A DNA stretch of 64,000 nt from Valencia hispanica (taxonomy: Eukaryota > Chordata > Actinopteri > Cyprinodontiformes > Valenciidae): positions 34,554,871 through 34,618,870 of the forward strand of contig OY747707.1 in assembly GCA_963556495.2 (NCBI GenBank). The letters run 5' to 3'. This document shows positions 19,401 through 31,850 of this stretch, piece by piece. The translations under genes were made by a program, and so were the position numbers. The stretch's first letter is position 1; every line of letters starts with the position of its first letter. Below the pieces are notes generated by a model. It saw only the letters and a list, made by a program, of their open reading frames with translations, ran no database searches and was not told where the DNA came from.

Positions 19401-22200
19401 GGAGAGTGGAGGGGAGGAGGAAGACGAGGGGCTAATAGCAAACAGTGGGTCAAAGAAAATTGGTAATGGTTGGGTAGAGGCGAAGGATTTAATAGAGCAA
19501 GTGAAAGGACTTTAAGTGGGCAGGAGTGAGAAGTGAGTGGGAGTGAGGGAGGTGAAAATGACAGGAATGGACAAGATGGACAAGATAAGGATGAGGTGGT
19601 GGGTGGGAGATCAGGAAATGGCTACAGGTGAGTGGTTTTGGAGGAAGCCAAGTGAGTAAAAGTATCATTAAAACTAGAGTGGCGGGGAGCTGATAGAGAG
19701 GAGCGGTCAAGTGCAGGGATAGAGCAGAGGAAACAGTGGTGAGAGGAGGCTGGTGTTACCGCTGAGGTTTGAAATCTGGTAGGAGGGAGAAAAAAGGTGA
19801 GCCTCGTCTCTTCTTTGCTTCGCCTGTCTGCGCATATAATCTCCTTACTGTTGTCATGAATAATTCTGCAGGTCAAGGCTGCTTCTCTGTGGAGTTCCAT
19901 CCTTCTGAAAGTGGGGGAAGAGTTTCTCACTTCCAAGGACACAAGAAAGGAGAGCTGGACATGAGTGCTGTGTGGAGACACAGGCTGACTGAGGAGATCC
20001 CTGCTTCCTGCAGAGGATCTACGCTGCTGTGACACTTAATATCTATCTGGGAAAGATGTCTTTTTACCTGGAAAATACTCTGGATACCCCATGACAACGT
20101 GGCTTCAAATGAAATCCTGCTGTACGTTAGGGACATACTTTTTCAGCAGTGGGAAAAAAACTTGAATTGAGGAGTAAATTTACAATTTTTAGAAACGGTA
20201 AGTAAATCTGAAATAGCACGTTTTGAGTGCACTTGAACTAAGCTTGTACATTTTTGCATGCTTATGGATGTTAGTTTTTCTCCATATGTGCCACCCACTA
20301 AGGAAATGCTAAGGTCTCTCTCAAAAACCATAACTTTTTTAACATTTTAGAGAACTTTTCTGCATTAACACTGTAAATAGCAGTCTTTGATGGGGTCACT
20401 AATTTAAACACAAAATTACAGACATACTAGAAAGGTTTTAAATTGTAAAATAATGCAATTTAAAAAGTTCATTTGCCATTAAACACACCTACTTGTGGGT
20501 ATAAGTTAATACAACACTCAGTCTTGTACTCTTATAGTAAACGACTTGTGATTTCAGGTAGGCCTAATCCAGAGTTGTTTTTTCCATGGTCTTCTATGAA
20601 CTTGTGAGAAATGCTCTACTCTTTCATGCAAACGTCCATTGTAACTATGGGACAGATTATTCGCATTTTAATATTGTAGGAAAGAATCAAGCTGATGTAA
20701 CAAGAAAAATCGTAAAATATTAATCTCAATAAACTGATAAAATTTTTTCCCGTTCTTGTTTTAAAGCAGCTGTGTTTGCTGTAGCGCTGATCAAAACTTA
20801 GACGCAAATGTTGCCACACGACGAGTTGAGGTTTTTCGTCTTATCCACTAGATGGCGGCATTTATTAAGATGTGCACCAGATTTCAGTACCTGTATACCG
20901 AAAGCATCAGCAAACTACATGACACACATTTTAAGGCGTACATTTGGGCTCACTGTACTGCCACATTTCAGTGGCCCAATATCATGAGGCATATTTCCAT
21001 GTTTCATTAAAAATTGAGAAACTGTCTGGTGTTATGACTGTCTGATTTAAAATAGGAAAATGTATTTAATCGGAACTATACTTTGTTTTAATCCCAAGGT
21101 AACTCCTCCACAAGATGGCAATGATGCATAATGAAAATCCTTATAACGGTCTGTGTGACTTTGCACTGGTTTGTGTTGGAGAATTGAAAAGGACTTTCCT
21201 TGTATGGATGCTTTTGCTCATCACAAAATGTGATCAAATTGCTTAATTTTAATACATGAAATTAAGGTTTTTATGTATTGTCTATGTATTTATAGGTTTT
21301 GGGGTGTAGGTATTTTTCACAACATTTTCCATTTTGCCATCATCTGATGAAATCTGCGGTTTTGTAATTCTGGAGATTAGATTTAAGCCATTTAGAAGCT
21401 GGTGAAGATCAAATCATGTATATGTTTAAAACCTAAGTATTGACATAGAGTGAACTTTCTTTTTAACATGCTCTTTAATTACTCTGTGGTTCTCTATGCA
21501 ACCAGAGCTGGATGTTTCCCCGCTGGGTGTTCTTTGCTTTGTTTTTGTTTATTTTCATGCACCAGAGTGGTTGCTGGCGGAGCTGGTCACTACAAGTGGC
21601 TGGCATTCGGTGCCTGGTAATCAGGCTGTGGGCAAACTGGGTGGCAGCGCTTCGAATGGTTTGCTGGAGATTATCCCAAAATTATCCATGAATTATCCCC
21701 CAGAATTACCCCATTCCAGTCACCATTGATGGAAACTGGGAAGAGCGAGAGCGTTGGACCGAGTAGAGTTGTGTGTGTGTGTGTGTGTGAGTGAGTGTGA
21801 GTGAGTGCAGACACACACGAACTGTTAGACAGATTTGGATGGAGCAGCATTGGTCTGCATGTAGGGTAACAGTGTGAGCATGTCTCTAATGATTCTGGCA
21901 GTGTTGGTACATTGGGGTAATGGAGCATGTTAATCCACATCAAACAGCTATTAGCAGCAGATTTTACTTGTAAAATCATTGGTTATCCTAACAGGAAATA
22001 CAAACTAAAGAACATATTTTAGCTTACATCACTGTTGCTCAGGCTTCTGCTTTTCAAGAGGCAAAAAAATTAAACGTTTCTTCATACTAGCACCACAGTC
22101 AAATAAACTGTTGTAGAAATAACCCTGCACCCTAGATATTTTTACATTAAAACTACAAAGTATTTTCACACCATAGTGCATAGTTGACATTGAAGAGAAA
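19400..22200. other. Intergenic, purine-rich then A/T-rich; short GT tract
   Basis: A G/A-rich stretch runs at about 19,360-19,700 and a GT/GTGA tract at about 21,769-21,800. No exon-like blocks with splice borders were seen. Confidence 0.55.
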
Positions 22201-23430
22201 GTTGTTCATGGTTTTCAAAAATCTTTAGAAATAAAAATGAAAAGTGTGCTGTGCGTTTATTTTCCAACCCTCTGAGTCAATAATTAGTAGAAGCACCTTC
22301 CTGTGCCATGACGGCAGGAAATCTTTATGGGTATGTATCTACAGACTGAAATCACTTCTTAGCAAAAAATAAAATAAAAAGGGAATAGAATGGAATTACA
22401 TTTTGACATTGGCCTAATACATCATTTTAACTTGCTTCAATCTACAGTAAACATTCCATGGTAGCTCTGGCTTGATGTTCGGGCTTGTTATCCTGCTGGA
22501 AGGTGAGCATGTATCCCAGGTGTATCAATCCTTTTGAAGCCTCTAACGGGTTTTCTTCCGGGACTGCCCTGTATGCTACATCCGTCTTCCCATCAACTCT
22601 GACCTGATTTCCCACACTGCAGCATCATACTGTATGATGCTGCCACTGTCATGGTTCACTGCAGGGGGTCTTGAATTAAAGGTTTTAGTTTTTCACCACA
22701 CATAACTTTTTTCATGTAGGACAAACCATGTAATTTTTGTACTCATCTGATCAGAGCACATTCTTGCTCATATTTGTGTCCCCTACATGGCTTGTGACAA
22801 ACTGCAAAGACAACGACTTCTGGCTTTGTAAAGAGCGAGGTGAGATTAGTGAAGTATAGTTGTCATGTCAGAAGATTCTCCTTCCTGAGGTGTGGATCGC
22901 TGCAACTCTTTCAGAGTTATGAAGTCTTTAAATTCTTCTTGGATAAATCCTTTCCCAGCCCAGGTTGTTATTTTAGGTTGAGTGTCATGTTGTCATAGGT
23001 TTGCCATTGTGCCATATTCATACAGTTGTTTGGTTGATGGTTAGAACGAAGTCCAGTGAAATGTTTAAAGTTGTTTCTGAACCTAACCCTTCTTTAAACT
23101 CCACATCTTTCTCTCTGAGCTGTCTGGTATGTTCTCTGATGTTCTCTACCAAAACCTCTGAGAACTTCGCAGAACAGCTGGATGTATAATGAGATTAAAG
23201 TACATACAATTGGACTCCATTTTACTGACTAGATGCCTTCTGGAGGCAGTTGGTTGCCCTCGATTGTATTTAGGGGTGTCGGTGTAAATTTACACACCAC
23301 ATCCTTTGTATTTGTAAAAACTTGACCATATATCCTTTTCCTTCCAACTAACAATTACTACTTGTCTGTCACATAAAACCCTGACAAAATATAGGAATGT
23401 TTACAGTTGTAATATAATGGAGACTTACTT
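22200..23430 (-). mobile_element. Tc1-like transposon relic
   Basis: The + strand words GTTATCCTGCTGGAAGGTGAG, CCTGTATGCTACATCCGTCTT, TCATCTGATCAGAGCACATTC and CTACATGGCTTGTGACAAACTG follow the order of the complete copy on the minus strand. Inverted-repeat remnants are at about 22,230 and 23,360-23,420. The transposase is broken throughout. Confidence 0.85.
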
Positions 23431-24249
23431 TTGAAAGGCTCTGTAAATGTGCAATGAAAGTTAATTCTCATGCAAGGTATTTGTTTTCCCTAAAGCTACA
23501 GGTTTTTGTGCCTGTTAGTTTTTATTGCGTGGTTGCTGTCGGTGCCCATCTTACTGGCATTAAAGTCTGAGCAGATAGTGTGTCTGCTGGGGTTCCAGAG
23601 GGATGAATGGTGCCGGTGAACCTCTCTGCGATAAGTGTTCCACAAACAGGTCCGCAGATTGTCCTCTGAGCCATTTTCCACAGACTGAGAACACAAATTA
23701 TCCTCTGCATTCATTCCCTAAACAGACCGCCAGTGGCGCAGACTCAGCATAGTTTGTTGTGGCTCAGTTTCTCTGTTTTCTTGTGCTTTGGCTGCATGCA
23801 GCACTGCTTGCACTCAAGATGGGATAACAAATACAGGCTTTTCTCACCTGCTCATAAACAAAGGCCAAATGCAGCGCAGGCGAATAGAATGAATGCACAA
23901 CTATGGTGGGGTAGGAGAACAATTAGATTTAGAGAGAAACAGAGACACACAGATTGGCAAGAAAGAGGGAAAATGGCAAGAAGCAGAGGGGCAAAAAAGA
24001 GAGAGAGGCAGAGGTGGTGAAAGGTTAAGTACTCTCTCTTTTTTTGGATGCTGTACTTCCTGTGGGGCCTTGTTCCTTGACCTGCTGGTTAGAGGAGAGA
24101 GGTTAAAAAAAATCTCGAGCAAGAGGAAGGAGGGTAGAAAAGGCTAAAGCTGCATGCGAGGTAGCAAGGTGAGAGGTGGAAGAGCTAAAATGGGAGGAGT
24201 ATTTGCCTCCGGCTGATGGGGAACAATTGGACACGTAAGCTGGCATGCA
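23430..24249. other. Intergenic, partly enhancer-like
   Basis: The part 23,540-23,760 is repeat-free and mixed in composition and could be a conserved element. The part 23,930-24,150 is purine-rich. No gene is recognised. Confidence 0.4.

Positions 24250-24302
<53 letters not shown>
24250..24302. repeat. (AC)26 microsatellite
   Basis: An uninterrupted AC dinucleotide run. His-Thr open frames through it on both strands are artefacts. Confidence 0.98.
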
Positions 24303-24304
<2 letters not shown>

Positions 24305-26320
24305 AAGTGCAGAAACAAAATGGACATTCTCACACGCATGCAAACGCACGCACACTCAGGACTTCAGGCCCAGCAGGCGTATGAACTTCAGTGCAGTTGT
24401 TGCCATGGCGATACACTGAGTTGCTGACCCCCTGACTCCATTTTTCCTGCCGCTTGGCTATTGAAAGAGATGATTGACAAGTGTCCAAATGTCAGCCGAC
24501 CCAGCCTGGCCACACAGATGGAGGAGGGGTGTGTGATTGTGTATATGTGTGGCAATTTTATGCTACTTTCACTCACAGGGTGGGAATGTGTGTGCATTGT
24601 GGACACAGATGCATGCAGATATATATGTACATTTACTTCCTTTGAAACTGAAAAAGGACCTTAAACAGCAATCACAACAAATTGCCCACACCCCGATGCT
24701 AACAATACACCAAGCAAAGACATCAGCAGAGATAAACACACACATAACCTGGATGTATTCATGTGTGAACACATATATCCTGACTTGCACAAAGAGAGCA
24801 GTGAAATAAAATCCTTTTGTATGCAGAACAGGGTCGTATATTTGGTTTGTCTTTTGAGCAGCGCCGATAATCCATTCAGTGAAACGTCTGATTGACAGTG
24901 GCTATTCAGCTTTTTTTGTGTGTGTGAGTTTTATGTTCTGTTTTGCTGTGTTTAAATGCACATCACTGATCCAAACACATCAGATTTAATAAAAAAAAAC
25001 TGGTCTCCCACAAAAATATTAGCTTATTTCTCTAAATGTTTAATACAGTTTCCTTTTGAAACTCCTTTTTTGTGTGTCCACTCTCACTTTTGTCTCTCAC
25101 CATCTCATTGTGTGCGGGCTTGAAGGGATCGGTCTTATCTTGATCACCCACAGCAACACATTAACCTCTTCTCTCTTATCTCTACACTGGTCATTAGTGC
25201 CAAAACCCTTAACGTCCTATTGACAGAGGCCACAGAGCCCTGAAACTGTGTGGGTAGGTGTGTGCATGCATATGTTGAGTTATTGTAAGGGACGTCGATG
25301 GGATCTGCTGAGCTGGTGATCTGAGGCGATAACATTATTAGCATTTTGTGTGCATGCCTAGATGCAAGTGAGGGTGTCGAAGTATAAACTGTAGAGGAAT
25401 ATTCTACACTTAAATAATAACCGGAATCTTAAAGTAGATTGTTTCTGATTTGAGAATTTGCAAATTATTTTATATTATTACCTTCTCCAATAAAGATATG
25501 TAAAATGCCTTAAATTAAATGCATCTTTTATTAGAGTAGGATAATCACTAGATCAAATCTTTAATTTGAATAATTTCGTTGTTTAAAAAAAATCAGACAT
25601 CACTACAATTTAAAAATAAAATAAAATCAACAGTTGTTGACATACCTACCAATCATTATACAATAAATGTAACTGAAGCGTTTTCAATTTATACTTTATT
25701 AAATTGGTTCAAGAGTTTATAAAGCTGTAACTGTGTCACAAAGCTTTCTCTTTACATGAGGTATAATATCCCACAGAATCCCATTTCTCTTAGCAACTCT
25801 TCATAGGAATGACAAAAAACATGCAAGTAGAGCAGATGGTCAGACCAGCCCATGCAGCTGGGACAGAAATTTAAAAGTTGAAAACAACTGGAAATGTGAC
25901 AAACAAACTTGATGAGAACTTACAATTATTTTATCACTACACACAGAATGATGGTAAAGGAGGGAAAAAAAGCTTGCTGTCAGAGAAAGGCGACAAAGAG
26001 TTGTATCTTCTCAAACACTCAGTCACTCTGAGTCAGGTTCTGCTGGAGGTTCTTCCTCTTGGCTTAGTACTATTTTGAAAAAAAAAAAGATTCTCTGATT
26101 CTGAATTAATTCTCCTAATAATTCTTAAAAGTCGATTTGTGCTTCCCTTTAACATTGTCTGCCTTTTTACAGCTAAAATAAGAAAAGATGTCCGGGCGGG
26201 CATTTTGAGGCTTAGGTGTTAAAAAGGTGAATACAGTTTCCCACGGGGGAACTTTAACCCCACCCACGGTCACGTCATTGAATTCACGTATGCATGCTAG
26301 GTGTGAAGATATTAAAACAA
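24303..26320. other. Intergenic, no gene; X-box-like site
   Basis: GTTGCCATGGCGATAC at 24,399-24,414 resembles an RFX X-box. The stretch 25,090-25,350 is repeat-free and enhancer-like. TCAGGTTCTGCTGGAGG then TTCTTCCTC near 26,035-26,062 is the reversed core of the repeat at 26,340-27,200. The rest is A/T-rich. Confidence 0.45.
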
Positions 26321-26339
26321 CATGGCGTTAGATACTATT

Positions 26340-27200
26340 TTTCAATGTAGTTTATTTATATAGCATCGATTCACAACAGATGTCATCTCAAGGTATTTTA
26401 GAAGAAAAATCTTTTCAATACAATCATACAAACATTCCAAGCAGTTTAAAGTTTTTGTTTTCTATTCAAGGAATCCCAGCAGATTGCACTGAGTCATTAA
26501 CTTGAGGTTGTGCCTCGTTTATGCAGACTCCAACCACAGCAATCCCTCATACTGAGCAAGCTTGCAGTGACAGTGGAGAGGAAAAACTCCCCTTTAGCAA
26601 GGAGAAACCTCCAGGAGAACCTGGCTCAGTACAAGCGGCCATCTGCCACGACCGTCTGGGGGTTCGAGAAGACAGAGCAGAGACACAAAAATAACTGTTG
26701 TAAGAGTACTTTCTATATTAAAGAAAATAAAAAAACTTGATAACAGGACACAGGGAATGCTCAGTTACTAGGAGCATCATCCCAGTCGATGCCCCTCTCC
26801 AACAGGGTATTGTAGCTAAGCAGGGAACCTGACCTGGTGTAGCGTCTATGGAAAGAAAACACAGTGAAAAAAACCAAAGCTAACAGTCAAAATAACAGCA
26901 AATAATACAACTGGAGAGTAGTAGAAGAGAAAAGTAGTAGAGTGAAGAAAAGTGGTCAGTCTGTCCTCCAGCAGTCTAAGCCTATTGCAGCATAACTACT
27001 AGAATGCTCAGGATGATATAAGCCACTCTAACTATAAGCTTATCAAAAACGAAAATTTTAAGCCTGGCCTTAAAAGTAGACATGGCGTCTGCCTCACTGA
27101 CTAAAACAGGGAGCTGGCTCCACAGAAGAGAAGATTGATAACTAGCGGTAACGTTAGCTTGGCACCAGCTTTGAAAATACCTGAACCGCACAAAGTTGCG
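26340..27200 (+). repeat. Common fish interspersed repeat (class uncertain)
   Basis: It carries word patterns of a repeat family that is abundant in percomorph genomes: AGTTTATTTATATAGCATCG, GAGGAAAAACTCCC near 26,577, GAAACCTCCAGGAGAACC, GCCATCTGCCACGACC and AGGGAGCTGGCTCCACAGAAG near 27,109. Related pieces lie at 50,858-51,020 and 53,080-53,290. It carries no coding capacity that I can see. Confidence 0.7.
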
Positions 27201-27218
27201 GTCTGACACCAGTTTGAG

Positions 27219-27581
27219 ATGAAAGATGAGCTTGACAAAAACAAAGCAATTTGCAAGGCCTACCAAATAGAGGTGAAGCATGGGGAAAATACAACCAACC
27301 TCAGGAACCAAATGTCACCAAGATCTCATGTCCAAGCCATCTACCGGGCCGCAACAGGTAAAACTCAAGCACAAACTACAAATACGGTACCAGGCAATTC
27401 TGCATATTCTATCAAAATAATTAAGGCAATTGTGGGCTTCATTTGCAAGGATATGCGGCCATGTTCTGTTGTGGTAAATAATGGCTGTAGGCAGCTAATG
27501 AAAGTAGCGCAGCCGCACTACGTTATGGTGTCTCTCAAACGCCTTTCTGAAGAAGTCATCCTAAACATGTACCTGTCATAA
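27219..27581 (+). pseudogene. hAT transposase N-terminal fragment (BED zinc finger type)
   Basis: A 120-codon open stretch. Residues 10-40 (AICKAYQIEVKHGENTTNLR) follow the BED finger pattern C..C...V..G..NTTNL, but the second Cys is Tyr and the first His position is Gln, so the finger is broken. AIVGFICKDMRPCSVVVNN then GCRQLMKVAQPHYV (about 70-105) is the block found after the BED finger in hAT/ZBED proteins. The catalytic region is absent. It is a domain relic, not a gene. Confidence 0.8.
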
Positions 27582-27658
27582 TCTTCATTATAAATCTTTT
27601 GAATTGGAATCACATTGATTCTTGACATTTAAATCAATACTGACTATTGCTGAAGTGG

Positions 27659-27683
27659 TCTTTCCTTTCCTTTCCTTTCCTTT
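27659..27683. repeat. Short (CCTTT)n tract
   Basis: About five CCTTT/CCTTTT units. Confidence 0.85.
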
Positions 27684-27899
27684 TGTTACATGCATGTTCA
27701 GTTTGAGGGATTGCTGCAAAAGTAGCAACTCAGTGCAGTTAACTGTGGACTGTTGTTACATGCTCATCCAGGAGGGGTAATTGCTGCAAGTCAGTCACTT
27801 GCAATAGGCTGGGTTTCCTTAGATGAAAAACATTTTAACCAATTTGAATAATAAACCAAAATTGACTTTAATAAGTAGGACCAAACTGGAATTTATGTA

Positions 27900-28450
27900 A
27901 TTGAATGTATTGATTGTAATTGACATTACATCTGTCAGTATGATCTGCCATGCAATCAAAAACTTGATAGTTTGCTAAATGCTGATGGAACTTTAATGGA
28001 ACTGTGTGCTGTACAGAATGCAGAAAATAATCTAGCACCTACTATTAAGTATAGTGGAGAAACTGTGATGCTGTGGGCCTGTGTCTCCCCCAAAGGCAGT
28101 GAAAGCCTTGTTAGACCATGTGGCATCATGTTCTAGAAGGAGATTTTTAATATATTTGGTGCTGTCGCCAAAAAGCTGAAAATGGGTCATTATAGGGTCT
28201 TTCAACAGTAGAATGTTCCAAACCTTTTCACCATATCAGCACAAAGATGCCTCACCAGACAAACATCAACTTTATTCCATTCCCATCTTTGCCCTTATAC
28301 ATCTTACAGCAGATATAAGTCTCAAGAGAAGATGAAAGAGAAAACCCAGGGCTCCAGATGATCTAGAGTGGTTGTGACAGGGGGAATCTTTAAAGACCCA
28401 TTTCCTATGTGAAATCATGCTATACCTATAAAGATTAATTTATTTAAAGA
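27900..28450 (+). mobile_element. Tc1/mariner relic of another subfamily
   Basis: GGAGAAACTGTGATGCTGTG then GGCCTGTGTCTCCCCCAAAG reads GETVMLWACVSPKG, the glycine/MLW block of Tc1 transposases, on the + strand. A worn equivalent of the FQQDND..KH block follows at about 28,200-28,265. The fragment is short and broken. Confidence 0.7.
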
Positions 28451-29260
28451 ATTTTTTACATGTTTACCATAGGGGCCAAAAAGGTGGAGGACGTTGTATG
28501 CATTGCTTTCTTTATTGCTCCATTTCTGTCAAACAGCTGTCAACATTTAGTGCACCCCTAATTAAATCTGTTCAATATGTTTTTTCTTCACATTTGGATA
28601 TCATTTATTGCAGCAATAGTATCACCTACCTTTTAAAAGGGGGTTGCACAATAAACACAACAGAAAACATATGTCTGCAAAAAGTCCCTCCTGTGGTGCT
28701 TTATCTTTTTTTTTATGTCACACCACAGTTATTATTCTGAATGAAGATAATTATTTTGAATTAAGTGTTCATGTTAAAGACGCACCGTCCTTAAAAGCTT
28801 ATTTATTCAATATTCCGCTTCCGACAGTAACTACGAACAAAATTTAAGCATTTAGTTTTGAGTTAAATGTGCTGCTATGCTTGTCACTAAATGTAGTCCT
28901 TGTCTGTGTCTTATCCCAGCCATTTATGTGTGTTGTAGCGAGGCTGACAATCTAACAGGTTAAAAGAATAATGGCAACTCTATTTACCGCCAAACAGCCT
29001 CTCATCTGCTCAAAATTGCATTTACTCCATTGCACAGGCACACCCCGGGATGTGGGCTCTCAAAGTGGGAGAGTCCCCACTCTGCACTAATATTTAGGTT
29101 GAAACAGTCATGTGTTGGAGTGAGCCCTCCTCTTGTCCTCCTCTTCAACGCAAAGGACTGTTAACCACTGGCACTCTCTCAGAGAGGAATACGTTGACCG
29201 CACTTATTGTGCTCTGGATGTGCTGTGTGAGTGAGTGCTTTGGGAGAGTGAAATTATTGG
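28450..29260. other. Intergenic; enhancer-like part at 28,900-29,240
   Basis: The stretch 28,960-29,230 is repeat-free with mixed composition (for example TTGCATTTACTCCATTGCAC) and may be conserved. No gene is recognised. Confidence 0.4.
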
Positions 29261-31040
29261 GACAACTATAATCCTCCAAGGTTAAGGATTCCTGGTTCTG
29301 TAAATGTTTTTGTTCAATCAGTTTTTCCCCCCCGATACATTTTACTATAGTCTGTTAAATTCTCCTTTTCAGAGTTCTTAAGGTGGCATTTTCCTTTCAT
29401 TTGAAACACTTTGAAGCTAAATGATGTTCCTTTGACAAGGAAACATGTCTGTATTATTAGTTTCAGTCAATTTGCCACACCTGACTTTTATTTATGAATC
29501 TATTAAATAATATTGATATAATTTAAATTGTAAATGTTTCCCATGGCCAAGGAACAAACATCATGTTTACTAACATGATGCAAGATAATTGAAATCAAGA
29601 TTTAATAAAACAGTTTTTGTAATATTTATTTACAATGGATTTGACCATTAAAAGTATAACATTTTTATAATAATTTTTGTTGGAAAATGCAGCATGTTGA
29701 ATGGGTTTGATTCCATCACACTCTGTCAGTAACAAATATTCCCTAAACAGTTATTTTTTTTTAATTAACTAAACATGTTTCCTTAGTTAAGCTGTTTTTC
29801 TTATGTCTGGCAGACAGTATTTTTCTGATATGTGTATATTTAATGGATTATCAGCAAATATGTCAACGTAGGAATAGCTAAGAATTGTGAAAAGAGTTTT
29901 AGTGGGGAAAGTGTCTCCAAGAAAAAAGTTCTTACTTTTGAGTATCCATTTTCAACTAGATTAGCTAGCAGCAGCAGTGCTAATACTAGGTTCCTTATCA
30001 GCAGCTGATGTAAATGAACTGTACATTTTAGCTTTTGTTCTTGTTATTTTTTTAAATTTTTATTATTTCAGTAACTTTCTATGGTTTGACTAATTTAGTC
30101 ATGTTGCTAATGCTAAAATCAGAGAACGTCTCAACCTTGGGGCAATTGATATCAACAAACAACATATAATTGCTGTGGTTGTCTAGGAAAATCCTTACAC
30201 ACCATCTTGTTAGAATATATTTAAGATATTTATTACTATTGCGATACCATTTTATGTCGTACCTAGGTTAATGGCAATTGTAATTCTAATGTCCAACATG
30301 CAAGCAACTGAACTTTTTGGGCGGTTGTTTCCAATGAATGTACATCTGAGCTATAGTTGTCTTTTTAAAACAGAGCGTAATAGTTTCTTACTATTTTGAC
30401 AACATTTTATGCCTTCAGTAATTTAGCAACTTTGCTAATGCTAAAGTTAAACTTGCTATAAGCTGAAACTGTCATGAGACAGTCTGCAAACAGGGAAATG
30501 TTTACATACTACCTTGTTAGAATGAGTTTTAAAATGTTATTAGTTGTTCAGTAGTATTTCATGCCTTAACAAGCTTAGCAACAGTGCTAATACTGATGTA
30601 AAACTAGAATGCTGTGCTTTTTGGCCAGTTGTTTCCAATGAAGGACACATCTTAGCTGAGGCTGTCAGGGAAAATGTTTACATGACGCCATTTTAGAACA
30701 GTTTTTAGAAGTTTATAACTGTTTCAGTTATGTTTTGGGCGTTAATCACAAACCTATTATTTTGCTTTATTTCTAACAGGGGAAGACAGACTAAGAAATA
30801 TATCCTAATACTTTGTTAGAATTTATCAAATATTTTAGTTTGGAAATGAACAATTTATTTAGGTGTTTTTCAGCTACCAATTTACATGCTTTTTGCTCAG
30901 AAAAACCCAACTAAAATGCATGCAAATTGCTACACTAATTTTAAAGATGTGATTCTAACAGTTATCTTTTCAAGTGTATCTGCATTTTTAATACACAAAG
31001 ATCAATTTCTGTTTTTTTAACCCTCTGCTTGCGTCATTAA
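29260..31040. other. A/T-rich intergenic with diffuse repeated words
   Basis: Words such as TTGCTAATGCTAAA (30,104 and 30,433), GTGCTAATACT (29,975 and 30,583), GTTTCCAATGAA (about 30,327 and 30,628) and TTGTTAGAAT (four times) recur irregularly between 29,960 and 30,830. This suggests an old decayed tandem array. Confidence 0.5.
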
Positions 31041-31439
31041 CCAGGTTAGGAACAAATAAAAACTGACATTAAGCTAATGTAAGGAGTACCATGCAACTGT
31101 GAAACTAAAAGCTGGTTAAAAAACAGTAACCCTTTTATTTGCATTTCCATCCAACTTTTCATAAATGTGATTAGCAAGTTTACTTCATAAATGTTGTCTG
31201 TTCTAGGTGCATGTGCATGCAACACAGGTGCAGGTTTAACTCCTCTCTGTCCCTGAGGTAATGATTTCAGTCTCCGGCTCAGTGATGCAGTGCTCGTGTT
31301 CAAACATTGATGGCGCTGCTGCTGCATTGTGATTAATCATAATGGCAGCTATACTGTGGATCCACTCACCGCCCAGCATTACATTAGGGGACATTATCTA
31401 AATACTCAACAAAGTGAAATTGAATTTAGGACTCCCGCT

Positions 31440-31470
<31 letters not shown>

Positions 31471-31850
31471 CCTTCCACTCTGCAGGCTCAACCAGCCCGC
31501 TTCAGGATCCCATTCTCTCCTTATTGTTGGGGGGGGATGGAAGGTGGGGTGGTTGAGCAGGATCCTCTAGTCCTCATCCACTTTCAAATTGAATCAGCTT
31601 CAATTTGACCTTTTATGCCCAGGATCCGCTACAGATGTACAGTATGTGCACACAAGCGAATTTTGACACATGTCTGTGTGTGCACCCATGTATGCCCCCG
31701 TGTCAGCTCACATTGCTCCCGGTGAAGTGGGAAACAGCATCTCCCCATTTGCTGCAGAATAGACCAATTAGTGTTTAGCAACAGAGCAGGAACCCGCGTG
31801 AATGTGTCATTGATTAGCAGGATTTAGCTAATCATCACATCTCATAAACT
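31040..31850. other. Intergenic with AC tract and repeat-free part
   Basis: An (AC)13-14 tract at 31,440-31,467, and repeat-free mixed-composition sequence on both sides. No gene is recognised. Confidence 0.5.

Noticed and set aside
24103..24427. His-Thr and Cys-Val repeat open frames
   Set aside because: Translation of the AC microsatellite on either strand.
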